Part shown: in pieces, positions 35,454 to 47,000 of the stretch
How the letters are laid out: every line of letters begins with the position of its first letter
Position numbering within the stretch: position 1 is the first letter of the stretch
DNA from: Mya arenaria
Lineage: Eukaryota; Mollusca; Bivalvia; Myida; Myidae
NCBI RefSeq assembly: GCF_026914265.1
Contig: NC_069133.1
Location: 4,957,985-5,021,984, forward strand
DNA length: 64,000 nucleotides
Direction: 5' to 3'
Translations under genes and position numbers: made by a program
Notes under the pieces: model-generated
The model's input: only the letters and a program-made list of their open reading frames with translations
Told to the model about the DNA's origin: nothing
Database searches by the model: none

Positions 35454-36439
35454 TAGACTTGTAGTGAGTTTAAACTGATGTTAAGTTTTATATAAATGTT
35501 TTTATTTGTACTCCATGATATGTTTCATTGCTATGTACGTGCTTTAAATTGAATGAATAAATAATGAAAAAATCTTTGATTCCTTGTCTACTTATTGTTT
35601 AAGTAAATCATTGCCATAACTCAACTCAAATATAACACATATATATATATACTTATTCACTGTTTTCGTATTTTAGTCATACCGGGTATGACTAAAATAC
35701 GAAATAGTCTATTTTCGCGAAAATAGCTTTGTTGACTAAAATACGAAAATAAGATTAGAAATGTTTGTCATTAGGTAGATTTTTTTTGAGATAAAAACTT
35801 AGTTTATATCATTCTTATATTCAGGTGACGGTTATTTAGCATTAAGTAATGATTTTATCGAAAATAAGGCTATTTTGGGCGAAAATATTATTATTTTTTG
35901 GTGAAAATAGAATTATTATTTGGTACGAAATCATTAAGATATACTAAGATATATGTATTATATTCAAGGGGGAGGACGTAATTTGATTTCTGGCAAACAT
36001 TAAGTGAGAAAATTTTCATGGCAAACAAAATGGCGTATTTTTATTGACAAGTGCCGATTCTGGGACCATTTTTGCCTGGTAAGTTGATCATTTACCAGGA
36101 GCGTCATAGAACGCAGTAATTTTAAATAACTAAAAATAGCGTTTTTTACGATGAATTATGTTTTATTTTAATTAAAAGTCTTGCAAACATATATATTTGA
36201 TTGCGCTTTATTGAAATGACATACTATATCTTTCATAAACCATACTGAAATAAATGAAATAAGAAGAGCAACGATCACATGATATGACATTCTTAATGTC
36301 ACAATAAATGAATACATTGCAGGTTATTTATTATCTTTAAGCAAGGACTGTTAGCAACTGCGGAATGCCACTCTTGATTTTTATTTAAATTTTAAATGCA
36401 ATGGAACGGTTTTCCTTATGAACATTCTACTCTTATGGC
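35454..36439. other. AT-rich spacer with a palindrome
   Basis: Apart from the palindrome at 35664-35704 and several CGAAAATA motifs (35700-35920), nothing is recognised. Confidence 0.5.
35664..35704. repeat. Perfect 41-bp palindrome
   Basis: Arms of 20 bases (TTTCGTATTTTAGTCATACC) mirror each other exactly around a single central G. A third partial copy of the arm (GACTAAAATACGAAA) follows at about 35734. It could fold into a stable hairpin or cruciform. Confidence 0.95.
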
Positions 36440-36958
36440 CACACATATCTATATCCGCAATGACGGCCACACATATCTATATCCGCAATGACGGCCACAC
36501 ATATCTATATCCGCAATGATGGGCACACATATCGATATCCGCAATGATGGCCACACATATCTATATCCGCAATGATGGCCACATATATATGTATCTACAA
36601 TGACAGCCACACATATCTATATCCGAAATGATGGCCACACATATCAATATCCGCAATGATGGCCACACATATCGATATCCGCAATGATGACCACACATAT
36701 ATATATCCACAGTCGGCCACATATATCTATATCCGCAATGATGGCCTCACATATATATATATCCGCAATGATGGCCACACATATCTATATCCGCAATGAT
36801 GGCCACACATATCTATATCCGCAATGATTGCGACACATATCTATATCCGCAATGATGGCCACACATATATATATCCGCAATGATGGCCACACATAGCTAT
36901 ATCCGCAATGATGGCCACACATATATTTATCCGCAATGACGGCCACACATATCTACAT
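36440..36958. repeat. 28-bp minisatellite, about 18 copies
   Basis: Tandem units built from GGCCACACATATCTATATCC and GCAATGAT with scattered substitutions. The ORF running through its right end (36908-37309) is not considered coding. Confidence 0.93.
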
Positions 36959-37074
36959 ATGTGTAAAATTTCCTTCATTCGCCATAATTTTGGTCAAGGA
37001 GATATAAGAAATCTTTATTTTTTATTTTTTTTATCTTGCAACATTAGTGTTTTTTTACAACATTATATAAATCA

Positions 37075-37235
37075 TGCTCGTTGGTACCGGATGTTACGCG
37101 AGACTGTGGCCATGTGTTGTGAGGGAATCGGAAAACCCGGAGAAAAAAACAACATGTCCAGTTTGGTGACTCACAAACATGCGTCCAGGCCGGGAATCGA
37201 ACCCGGGCGGCTAGGTGCTAACCACTTCCTTAATG
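37075..37235 (-). mobile_element. tRNA-derived SINE
   Basis: On the minus strand GTGGTTAGCACC (A-box region) is followed by a canonical B box, GGGTTCGATTCCCGG, then a central domain with TTTTTCTCCGGGTTTTCCG, ACAGTCTCGCG and GGTACCAACGAG. The head matches the internal promoter of tRNA-derived SINEs. The central domain is shared with 11925-12012. Confidence 0.75.
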
Positions 37236-37437
37236 ATTCCATTCGTACTTATCATTCATCACGTAGTTATAAGTTCATTGAGTGCATATTTATAATAAAT
37301 AAGATATAACTTTGAAGGTGCATAGTACAATTAATTACAATAAATATAAAGAAGCAATAGCTCTTAGACTAATACATTCTAATCAATACGTAGCGGCATT
37401 AGTGAACACAAACTGACGTGGCTCTTGTTTTGCCTAC

Positions 37438-37460
37438 GAAATGAAATCGAAAGCGAAAGT
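37438..37460 (+). promoter_or_regulatory. IRF/ISRE-like GAAANN array
   Basis: Four GAAA cores occur in 23 bases with spacings of 5, 6 and 6 (for example CGAAAGCGAAAGT), the arrangement bound by interferon regulatory factors (GAAANN repeats). It lies about 200 bases upstream of a consensus donor at 37646 and 3.6 kb upstream of the RLR start codon on the same strand, so it is a candidate promoter element of that gene. Function is inferred from the motif only. Confidence 0.4.
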
Positions 37461-37499
37461 AGAATTTTAGAAAATAGAGTTGGGGTGATTTTAAGAAAA

Positions 37500-37645
37500 T
37501 ATTGGGAAGACCGTCAGTGAATACAATGGAGTGTTTGGATATGTTCAATTTGTTTGTCAATAATATACCATTCAAAAGGCTTTGTTAATCTTAATAGATG
37601 ACATTACTCTACCTTGGAAACCATACGAATTGTATAAATTAAGAG
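37500..37645 (+). other. Candidate 5' untranslated exon of the RLR gene
   Basis: The sequence ends AAATTAAGAG followed by GTAAGTATGG, a near-perfect donor. The RLR coding exon is preceded by an acceptor (TTTTACATTCAG at 41003-41014) a few bases upstream of its ATG, which calls for an upstream noncoding exon. This is the best donor I see in the right interval and it lies just downstream of the IRF-like array. The exon start is a guess. Confidence 0.3.
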
Positions 37646-38755
37646 GTAAGTATGGATTTAAAATTGTTTGCATATAATCATTAAAACTGCATGACTAGAA
37701 ATGGCACAGTATAGCAGACAACCAATAAGAATATAGGGCATCATCAAATAGATATGTCTAGATAATACTCAATAGAATTTGTTGAACAGATAGAATATTA
37801 ATGTTTTACTTGACTTCATTTATTTCTTCTTTAAAACATTGAATCAGGAAGTGAAGGTTAACGTACGTACAATGTATACATGTTAACAGTGCATTACGCA
37901 TGGTATAGTTTATAACCATTAGCTCAATGATGATAAGCATGTTTTCTTCAACAAGGTTAACCGATTATATTTGATAAATGCATAAATAAAAAAAAGAAGA
38001 TAGAATGAGTTTAAAGCGAATGTCCTAGATTTTAACATAGTCTGATTTTAATCAATAATTCGATTTCCTAAGCCAATTATCAAGCAAGGTAAAATCTGGT
38101 TTTCCAGGTACAGAGATTTTAAAACTACGGGCAATCTCATGCATTGATGTTATCTGCACTGAACTCTTAAAGGAAAATAAAGATAGCATTTATCTTTTAG
38201 ATGTATATTAAATTATCTTTAAGTTTTAACGGTTTTATTGTATTAAGTTTTTATCATCACAGACGCAGCTATGTTTATATATATAGAATACTGCACTTAA
38301 TTTTATACTGATATGCAATGCAATCAATACTGAATGTCAGGGTTGTAATGAGATTGAATTGCACAAGAAGCCTAGTGAGGTTGTTTATATCGAGTGAATG
38401 GAATGTATATAGAGCTTTTGATACGTAAGTGCAAAACTATTGCACTTCAATTGGGACAGTTATAATGATAAACCCTAAAAGGCGAAAAAATCGAATTGAT
38501 GTCTTTTTCATTAGAATTTATCAGTTACTAGTATACCATACAATTTATGACGTATACAAACTAATAATGACTTACATGCAGCCAAACATAGATTGATATT
38601 TTTATACACACATTATGTTTGATATGTGTAATATGCTGAGGACTGGGTTATATTTAGCCCAATATTAAAAATAATGTTTTATGCCTTTAAATGTGAACAG
38701 AATATTGGACAAATTACATTATTATAAGAAATGTAATTAAATCTTCGCAGATATA
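37646..38755. other. AT-rich region, nothing recognised
   Basis: No coding sequence or repeat is seen; it would be the first part of a 5' intron of the RLR if the upstream exon is right. Confidence 0.4.
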
Positions 38756-40225
38756 AAACAAGGCATCGTCATCAAGGTGAGCTTTTGTGAACGGTTTTTG
38801 CCTTCGTCCGTCCGTCCGTCAACAATTGCTTAAAAACATCTCCTCTAAAACTACCTGGCCAAATTCAATGAAACTTCACAGGAAGCTTCCTTGGGTGTCC
38901 CTCTACAAAAATAAAACAAGGGTCACGATTGATTAACAACAACATCAACAAAATGGCCGACTTCCTGTTTTACTTAAAAAAAGCATCTCCTCTTAAACAA
39001 CCAGTCCAAATTCAATGAAACTTTACAGGAAGCTTCCTTGGGTGACTCTCTACAATAATACAACAAGGGGTCACGATTGGTCAACAACATCATCAACAAC
39101 AACAAAATGGCTGACTTCCTGTTTTGATTTAAAAAAAACAACATCTCCTCTGAAACTACCCCTCCAAATTCAATGAAACTTTACAGGAAGCTTCCTTGGG
39201 TGACCCTCTACAAATACATCAAGGGGTCACGATTGGTCAACAACAACAGTAAAAACAACAAAATAGCTGACTTCCTGTTTTGCTTTGAAAAAACATCTCC
39301 TCTGAAACTACCACTCCAAATTCAATGAAACTTTACAGGAAACTTCCTTTTGTGATCCTCTACAAAATGCAACAAGGGGTCACGATTGATCAACAACAAC
39401 AACAGCATCAACAAAATGCCCAACTTCCTGTTTTGCTTTAAAAACATCTCCTCTGAAACTACCTGGCCAAATTCACTGAAACTTTACAGGAAGCTTCCTT
39501 GGGTATCCCTCTACAAAAATACAACAAGAGGTCACGATTGATCAAAAACAACACCAACAAAATGGCCGACTTCATGTTTTGCTTTAAAAAACATCTCCTC
39601 TAAAACTACCACACTAAATTCAATGAAACTTTACAGGAAGCACCCTTAGGTGACCCTCTACAATACAATAAGGGGTCAAGATTGATCGACGACAACAACA
39701 ACAACAACAATATGGTTGACTTTCTGTTTTGCTTTAAAAAAAAAACATTTCCTCTAAAACTACCAGTCCAAATTCAATGAAACATTACAGGAGGCTTCCC
39801 TGGGTAGCGTTCTACAATAAAACAACAAGGGGTCACGATTGATCAACAACAACAACAATCTGGCCAGCTTCCTGTTTTGCTTTAAAAAACATCTCCTTTG
39901 AAACTACCAAGCCAAATTCACTGAAACTTCAGGAAGCTTCATTGCATGACCCTCTACACAAATAAAACAAGGCATTGAGATTGATCAGCAACAACAATAA
40001 TAATAAAATGGCCGACTTACTGTTTTGCTTTAAAAACATCTCTGAAACTACCAGGCCAAATTCAATGACACTTTACAGGTTTGCATGACCCTTTACAAAT
40101 ATAAACAAGGCATCGTCATCAGTAAAGATATGTTTAAATTGCAACATTTGTATTAATGCTTTATCACAGAGTTGTTGCCCTTTGCTTAGGTGAGCGTTTT
40201 AGGGCCATCATGGCCCTCTCGTTTT
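38756..40225 (+). mobile_element. Tandem-repeat element with (GTCC)n head
   Basis: Starts near AAGGTGAGCTTTTGTGAACG, then CGTCCGTCCGTCCGTC, then about nine diverged units of roughly 150 bp, each with AAACATCTCCTCT, AATTCAATGAAACTTTACAG, AAGGGGTCACGATTG and TGGCCGACTTCCTGTTT. It ends near TAGGTGAGCGTTTTAGGGCC followed by ATCATGGCCCTCTCG. The layout parallels the other two tandem-repeat elements in the window, but the sequence differs. No protein is encoded. Confidence 0.75.
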
Positions 40226-41022
40226 AATAAATGTTTTCCTCAATGAGGACGTGCAAATCAATGTTTTGCTGCCTCGAATACCTATATAACCCTCACCTAT
40301 CTATCACTTAACTTATTCGGTAAATCTACTATATCGTAGAAATTACGGGACAGACCACGTACGTCGGGGATTTTTCTCGAAGGCCATATTTACGCTATTT
40401 GAAACAACAAACTTACGAATGCTTTTTACGTAATTCTACGCTCATTTTAACATTTCATACTTACGAACTATTTAGTACAACGCAGTTACATTAAATCTAA
40501 ATGCATTCTAAAAACTTACGAAAATATTAGAGTTGCACATACGTTAGTCCATTAGTAAACGGACCCTGGTCCCTAGCCCCAACGCCGTGGAAGTGTTACT
40601 GATAGTGATTTGTGTAATTAACAAACATTGTTTAATTTGGAATTACCTTTCAAAATTGACTCCAAAAAGACGACGGAACACGGATTAGTAATCTTCAAAT
40701 TCACGGTCACTCGTATATATGCCCTTCAGCATTAGTTTAATATTTTGGCCATATCAGATAAGATTGATTAAGGTATTGTTTACACACACATGTTTATGAT
40801 TTATTTAAGTATTTGCCCGAGTCGAGCAATATCATGTCAATGGGGCTTTCTGGGGTGTTATCAATTCTGTGATAGTTCATTTTATATGAACGTAATGCCT
40901 CCATTCACAAATAAAAAAATAGTGACTTGTCTTGATTATATTTTGTAGTATTGTGGGATATTCTTATGCAGCTAAAGGTCCTGCTTATCAGAAGATGATA
41001 TGTTTTACATTCAGACTAAGGG
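40226..41022. other. Spacer directly upstream of the RLR start
   Basis: No repeat or gene is recognised. It ends in acceptor TTTTACATTCAG (41003-41014), 8 bases before the start codon. Confidence 0.45.
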
Positions 41023-44000
41023 ATGGCTTCATTTGAAGAAAACATGGAATCGCGGGTAGAACTGCGGGTCAGACACTGGAGACCAGCTATTGTCCAATGC
41101 ATCCAGACCCATCAGTTATGTACAAGGCTAGCTTCTAAAGGGATTATAACGGATGGTAGGTCCTGATGCCCCAATTGCTTGACACGTCACAGAATTAAGC
41201 TAAGATTCCTATTTCTTTTTGGTATATATTTTTTAAAGTTAATCATGATAAACTTCTTGTGTTTATGTAAAATCAAATAAAAGCATGTCATTTTCTAAAT
41301 GTAATAAGGATTTAAACCTATTCTGCTTCATATTTTTCCACGATTTTGTGTCTATATGCAATGTTTACAAATATTAGAGCACATAGCCGGTTGTCTCTTA
41401 CTAGTGTTAAGGTTGTTACGTAGCTCAGATATGGCCTATTTGATATAAAGATAACGTTATTCCATCAGGTGATTTAAAAGAAAATATTCGCTAATAATTG
41501 CGTAGATCTAATGCACAATTTCCATATTCATAAATACGGCATACTTGGTGAGGACCTGATATATAACATATAATTATACTGTTTAATGCATATCATGATA
41601 ATGCTATACATATACATATACAAATACTTAACATGCAGATAATACAACTGTTACAGACATATAATAATACAGTTATATGCATAGAATACAATTGTGTACT
41701 GTATTTAATAGTACTCTATTATACAGAGATTTTGTTACATGCTGATAAAAGTCATGCATGTAATACTAATAAATACATGTTTATATTATAATACTGATAT
41801 ATTCATATATCATCTTTGTTTAATGAATATAATCAGCTGTAAACTTGAACCTTTTCAGCTGAAAAAACCCGGATATGTGACCTTTATCGGAATAAATCAT
41901 TTTTTGATGCAAGTAACGAACTGTTAGACATTGTGATCAGGAAAAAACAAGCACACAAGTGGGCTCTTTTTTTGGAGGCACTCGATGACGAAGGTATTTT
42001 AAGCATGTGATACGTTCCATTATTATTTTGGTAAAAATTGTTTTACTAGTAAATAAAGATAGAGATTAAAAAAAGATAGTGAGTACTTTATATCCATGTT
42101 CATATTTTTTGTGATAGGTATGGAATATGTGAAGTCGCGTTTAATAGCATCAGATATAGAGTTACCAGAAGAGAGAGAGCACGGAAAGACGATGCTTCAG
42201 TTTTTTGGCCCTGACCTAGAAAAGCAAATTGATGAGCCTCTTAAAATAGCAAGATTATTAAAGAATAAGAAGGTTATAACTGATGTTGACTTGCAAGAAA
42301 TAACGAATTCGACTCTGCAACGGTCAACAGATCTTGCTGTGCACATTCTTTTAACAAGAATGCAATGCCATAAGAGGTATGAACGTTTTCTTACTTGAAT
42401 AATATAATAAATGGATGAACACAGCTTGTCATTGATTGCTTGGAAAGCTTTACGCATTTGGTTTTTCTTAGTTCTTGAGCTCGAATGCGACAAAAGCCAT
42501 AAAACAGTAAGCTTATACAATACAGAAGAGTCTACTGAGAGCACATTGCATTATTAAACCTCCACACATCGGTTACTGCCGTACAATAACTACTGCCACC
42601 ACGCATGTCATGTGGTGATAATCAATATCACGTGACGTCATTCAAAAAGGTAAAAAAACTCCTTTGAAACACCTTACTTTTTTAACTTTGAAAACAACGT
42701 ATCTAGATGGAACATTAATAATTTATTGCATACAAACTTGTGACAAATACGTAGTTTTCAAAAAAAAGGTTATATCCTTAAAATCCAGATATTTTTCACT
42801 TGGTGATAGAGTTCTTCTTTCCTTATGAAGGGAGATCACTACGTACTAGTTTTTGCATAAGAATGCAGTGAACGACATGTCAACTATCATTCATCGAACA
42901 GGCTAAAACACTGATATGCGTTAAAAATGTAGTTATGTAATGTATTATATTAACTTATTTAATTACATTTGAGTCTGCTTCCTGTGTTAAGGCCAATACT
43001 AGTTATCATTTTGAGATGTCTTGACCGTAGTCTGCTTAATTGAGCGTTTCAAATTTAAGACCAGCAGAGTGGTACTATGAGTTCCTGTGTTCACTCCGCG
43101 ACGAAGGCTACCAACATCTGGCAAAACAATTGGAACCAGATTTCCTTAACAATCCATCTGCGTGTATGCCTAAATTTGGTAAGATGTCATGGATTGAATT
43201 GAACAGAAATAAATAGCGTGGTATTCAAAGAATAACAAAGTTATGTCTTCTATGGTTCTAAGTTAAACAGTTTTATAGTTGCACCATCAAAATTCACATG
43301 TTTAGATATACGTTGTTATACTCAAACCTCTTAATTCAGGTCCTATTCAACATTCAAAAAAAGAGAAAGAGCACGTGCTTGAAGGTAATCTCAAATATTT
43401 ATATTTTAGCAACAATACCAGTTCTATTCCGTTTAAAAATACTTATGCATGTCTATTTTTTCTACTGATACTACTGCATTATTTACTTTAAGTGTTGTTC
43501 AGTTGTCTTGTTTTTGTTTATATTAGCAGAAGAACGAAAAGCATAATAATAGAAAATAAATCGCTTCTGCATTTTTAAACATCAGTTATCTAAGTTTATC
43601 GCTCAATAATTACATATGATAGTTCTGACATCTTCACCTTAAATACTTAAGATAACATGGAGTTCGAGCCAAGCAATGACCTTAACGCACCAGCCCCATC
43701 TACAAGCGAAACATTTGAATCGAAGTCGGAGACAGAAGTTCAAGAAAAAATACTTCAGAAGGAAACCGATAGTGGAAATCTAATTTATAGCACGACAGAT
43801 ACTGAAAACTTAAAGGACCTGAACATAAAGCCTGAGAGAATGAAGTCGGTTGAGGAATTTAAAGGTATTTAAAGTATAGTGTTTAATTCTGTAGTAAACC
43901 GATATTATGAATTAAAACAAATCAAGTTGATTATTTCCATGCGCTTCGCGTTCTTTTTCAGTATGACTTATTAAGTATAAACATGGTAATGAAAAAAAAA

Positions 44001-47000
44001 CAACAGTGAGAGTGGTCATTTTATCAACCAGTGCTATTATTGAACAGTTGCAATCACACCAAGGCTGCTGTTTACAAAGTTTGAATATAAAAAGTGCATA
44101 CAAAAGATTCTCCTCACACATGTTTTGCTATGATTTCAGTGTAGCGTACTTTAGTACTTCACTTACTATGACTATTATGGTTTCAGACAAAACAAATGAA
44201 TCCGACGAGGAAAGTGAAGAAGAAAATACGCTTGCTTCTGATTACGAAAGCTCAGATGCTGAAGAAGAAAAACGTATGTACTGATATTAAACAAAGTTGA
44301 ATGAAGTATATACACATATACAAATAAGACGCCATGCCATTGCAGAGTAGTTCATTTGAAGAAAGTCCGTGATAACATCATATTGAAAAGCACAAATTGT
44401 TGAAAAACATATGAATCAGAAACTGCTTTCTGTTCTATACTGTTTATTTTTAGCAAAACCTCATTCACTAGAGTTGAGGGATTATCAAATAGAGCTTGCA
44501 GAGGACGCTATAAAGGGAAGGAACACGATAATATGCGCTGAAACCGGAACCGGAAAGACTTGGGTTGCTTTGCATATTGTTGCCAGCCATCTTGCAGCAG
44601 CTAGCAATTGTAAGCGTTTTAATGCATTTACGGCACAAGCGACGCGGCCAAAAGTTTATAATTCATGTAATTGCTCTGCTGTTGCTGGTTTTCACCTCAA
44701 GACCCATTGTTCTCTCTTGAAGCATTGATATAAATCTGTTCCACCTCTATAGTCTATTTCTGAATTTTTCACATCTTCTATATACAAAAAATATAGAATA
44801 CTACGCTTGTATTTTGAATACTAGTACCTACAACATCTCATTAGACATGTTCTTAAAACACGATGCATTAACTATTGAAACTTTTTTTGTCATACATTTA
44901 TGAATTAATTTATAAACGTTAAAACACAGCAGGGAAACCAAGGAAAGTAGTGTTTATGGCCAGAACAGGCGTTTTAATCAAGCAACAGGCGAACAGGTTC
45001 AAACGCTTTCTACCCCAATACCAGGTTAGACTTAACGTGTTCGATCGATTAACTGAAGCTCTTAATGTATACTTACTTTAATCAGAGCCTTGGTTGGTTG
45101 TTAAAAGCACAATGTCAGATCTAACATTGTTTAGGGCGAATACGTTATTAAATCATATTTGGCAAATACCTTTTTTTGCCAAAACACATAGTATTATTAA
45201 GACAAGAACACTTTTTATGATATGAGCCGCAGTAGCCTTAGACCATATTTTATACAATACGTTGCGTAAAATTAATTGTTTAATACAAATACGCGTACAA
45301 CATGATCTTGCATTTGTATTTTAGACCAAACTAATTACTGGTGAGGAAGAGACCATATTTTATACAATACGTTGCGTAAAATTAATTGTTTAATACAAAT
45401 ACGCGTACAACATGATCTTGCATTTGTATTTTAGACCAAACTAATTACTGGTGAGGAAGAAGATTCCCGAATGATTGACGCCTTTGTTCCCAACTATGAT
45501 ATCATGTGTTTCACACCGCAAATACTGGTAAACAACCTCGATAGCAAAAACATTGAAACCCTCAGCAAATTTTCGCTGTTGGTTTTCGACGAGTGTCACC
45601 ACACAAGGGGAGATGAGCCTTACGCCAGACTTGCTCGAAGGTATCTCGTAGAAAAAGGAAGACAGACAGCAGGATTGCCACAGGTAAATGGCACAATTGT
45701 TCATAGTATAAATAGTTTCGGTTCTTGGACATGTATTTGATGTTAATTTGCTAAATAGTTTTCTGAACTTAATTAACTTGTCAGTTTCTTAATTATATCC
45801 CCCTTCGAAGGAGAGGGGTATATTGCTTTGCACATGTCGGTCGGTCGGTCTGTCGGTAGAACAAAGCTTGTCCGAGAAACAACTCAACAATTCCTTGACG
45901 TATGGTCATCAAACTTGGCATGCAGGTTTGGCCTGACCAGTAGATGACCCCTGTTGACATAAGGGCTCATCGGGTCAAGGTCACAGTGACCTTTAATGGT
46001 AAAAGAATTTTAAAGCTTGTCAGAGTGATAACTCAACAATGCCTAGACCTATGGTTATCAAACTTGATATGGAAGTTGGGCCTGACCAGTAGATGTCCCC
46101 TATTGTTTTTGGAGGACATCGGGTCAAGGTCACCGTGACCTTGAATGGTCAAAGGTTGTCCGAGTGATATCTCGACAATGCCTGCACCCATGGCTCTCAT
46201 ACTTGACTTGGAGGTTGGGCCTGACCCCTATTGATTTAAGGGGTCATTGGGCCAAAGGTCAAGGTCACAGTGACATTGAATGATCAAAGGTTTTCTGAGT
46301 GATAACTCATCAATGCCTACACCCATGGCCCTCAAACTTGACTTGGTGGTTGGGCCTGACCAGTAGATGACCCCTATTGATTTAAGGGGTCAAATGTCAA
46401 GGTCACAGAGACCTTGAAAGCAAACTAGGCAATTTCTGAACCTATGGTCATAAAACTTGACATGAAGGTTGGGCATGATCAGTTTATGACCCCTCTTGAC
46501 TTTGAGGTCATCGGGCCAAAGTCAAGGTCACAGTTACCTTTAACGCAAAAATAGCAAATCTTCTCCCAGTGATATCTCAACAATGCCTGCACCTATGATC
46601 ATCAAACTTGACATGGAAGTTGGGCCTAACCTGTAGATTACCCTTATTGATTTAAGGAGTCATCGGGTCAAAGGTCAAGTTCACAGTGACCTTGAATGCG
46701 AAAATGTTTCAAGTGATAACTCGACAATGCCTGCACCCATGGCCCTCAAAACTTGACATGGAGTTGCGTCTGACCTGTAGATGACCTCTTGTGATTTTTA
46801 GGTGTCATTGGGTCAAAGATGTTAGTCACAGTGACCTTGAACGAAAAAAGCTTGTCTGTGTGATAACCTGTCAATGCCTGCACCCATGGCCCTCAAACTT
46901 GGCATTTAGGTTTTTGGTGACTCCTATGGATTTGGAGGTCTTAGAGTCAAAGGTCATGGTCATAACACACTATATCCTCACACTTTGAATCTTAAAACTA

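Noticed and set aside
37170-37215. A tRNA gene suggested by GGGTTCGATTCCCGG
   Set aside because: No complete cloverleaf can be drawn and the downstream domain is SINE-like.
36908-37309. 133-residue ORF
   Set aside because: It runs from the 28-bp minisatellite into the SINE; no domain.
10032-41022. Helicase exons belonging to the upstream CARD gene
   Set aside because: Looked for Walker A (GTGKT), DECH and zinc-cysteine motifs on both strands and saw none between the two CARD regions.
45944-46988. ORFs within RLR intron 10
   Set aside because: Translations of the antisense copy of the same tandem-repeat element.
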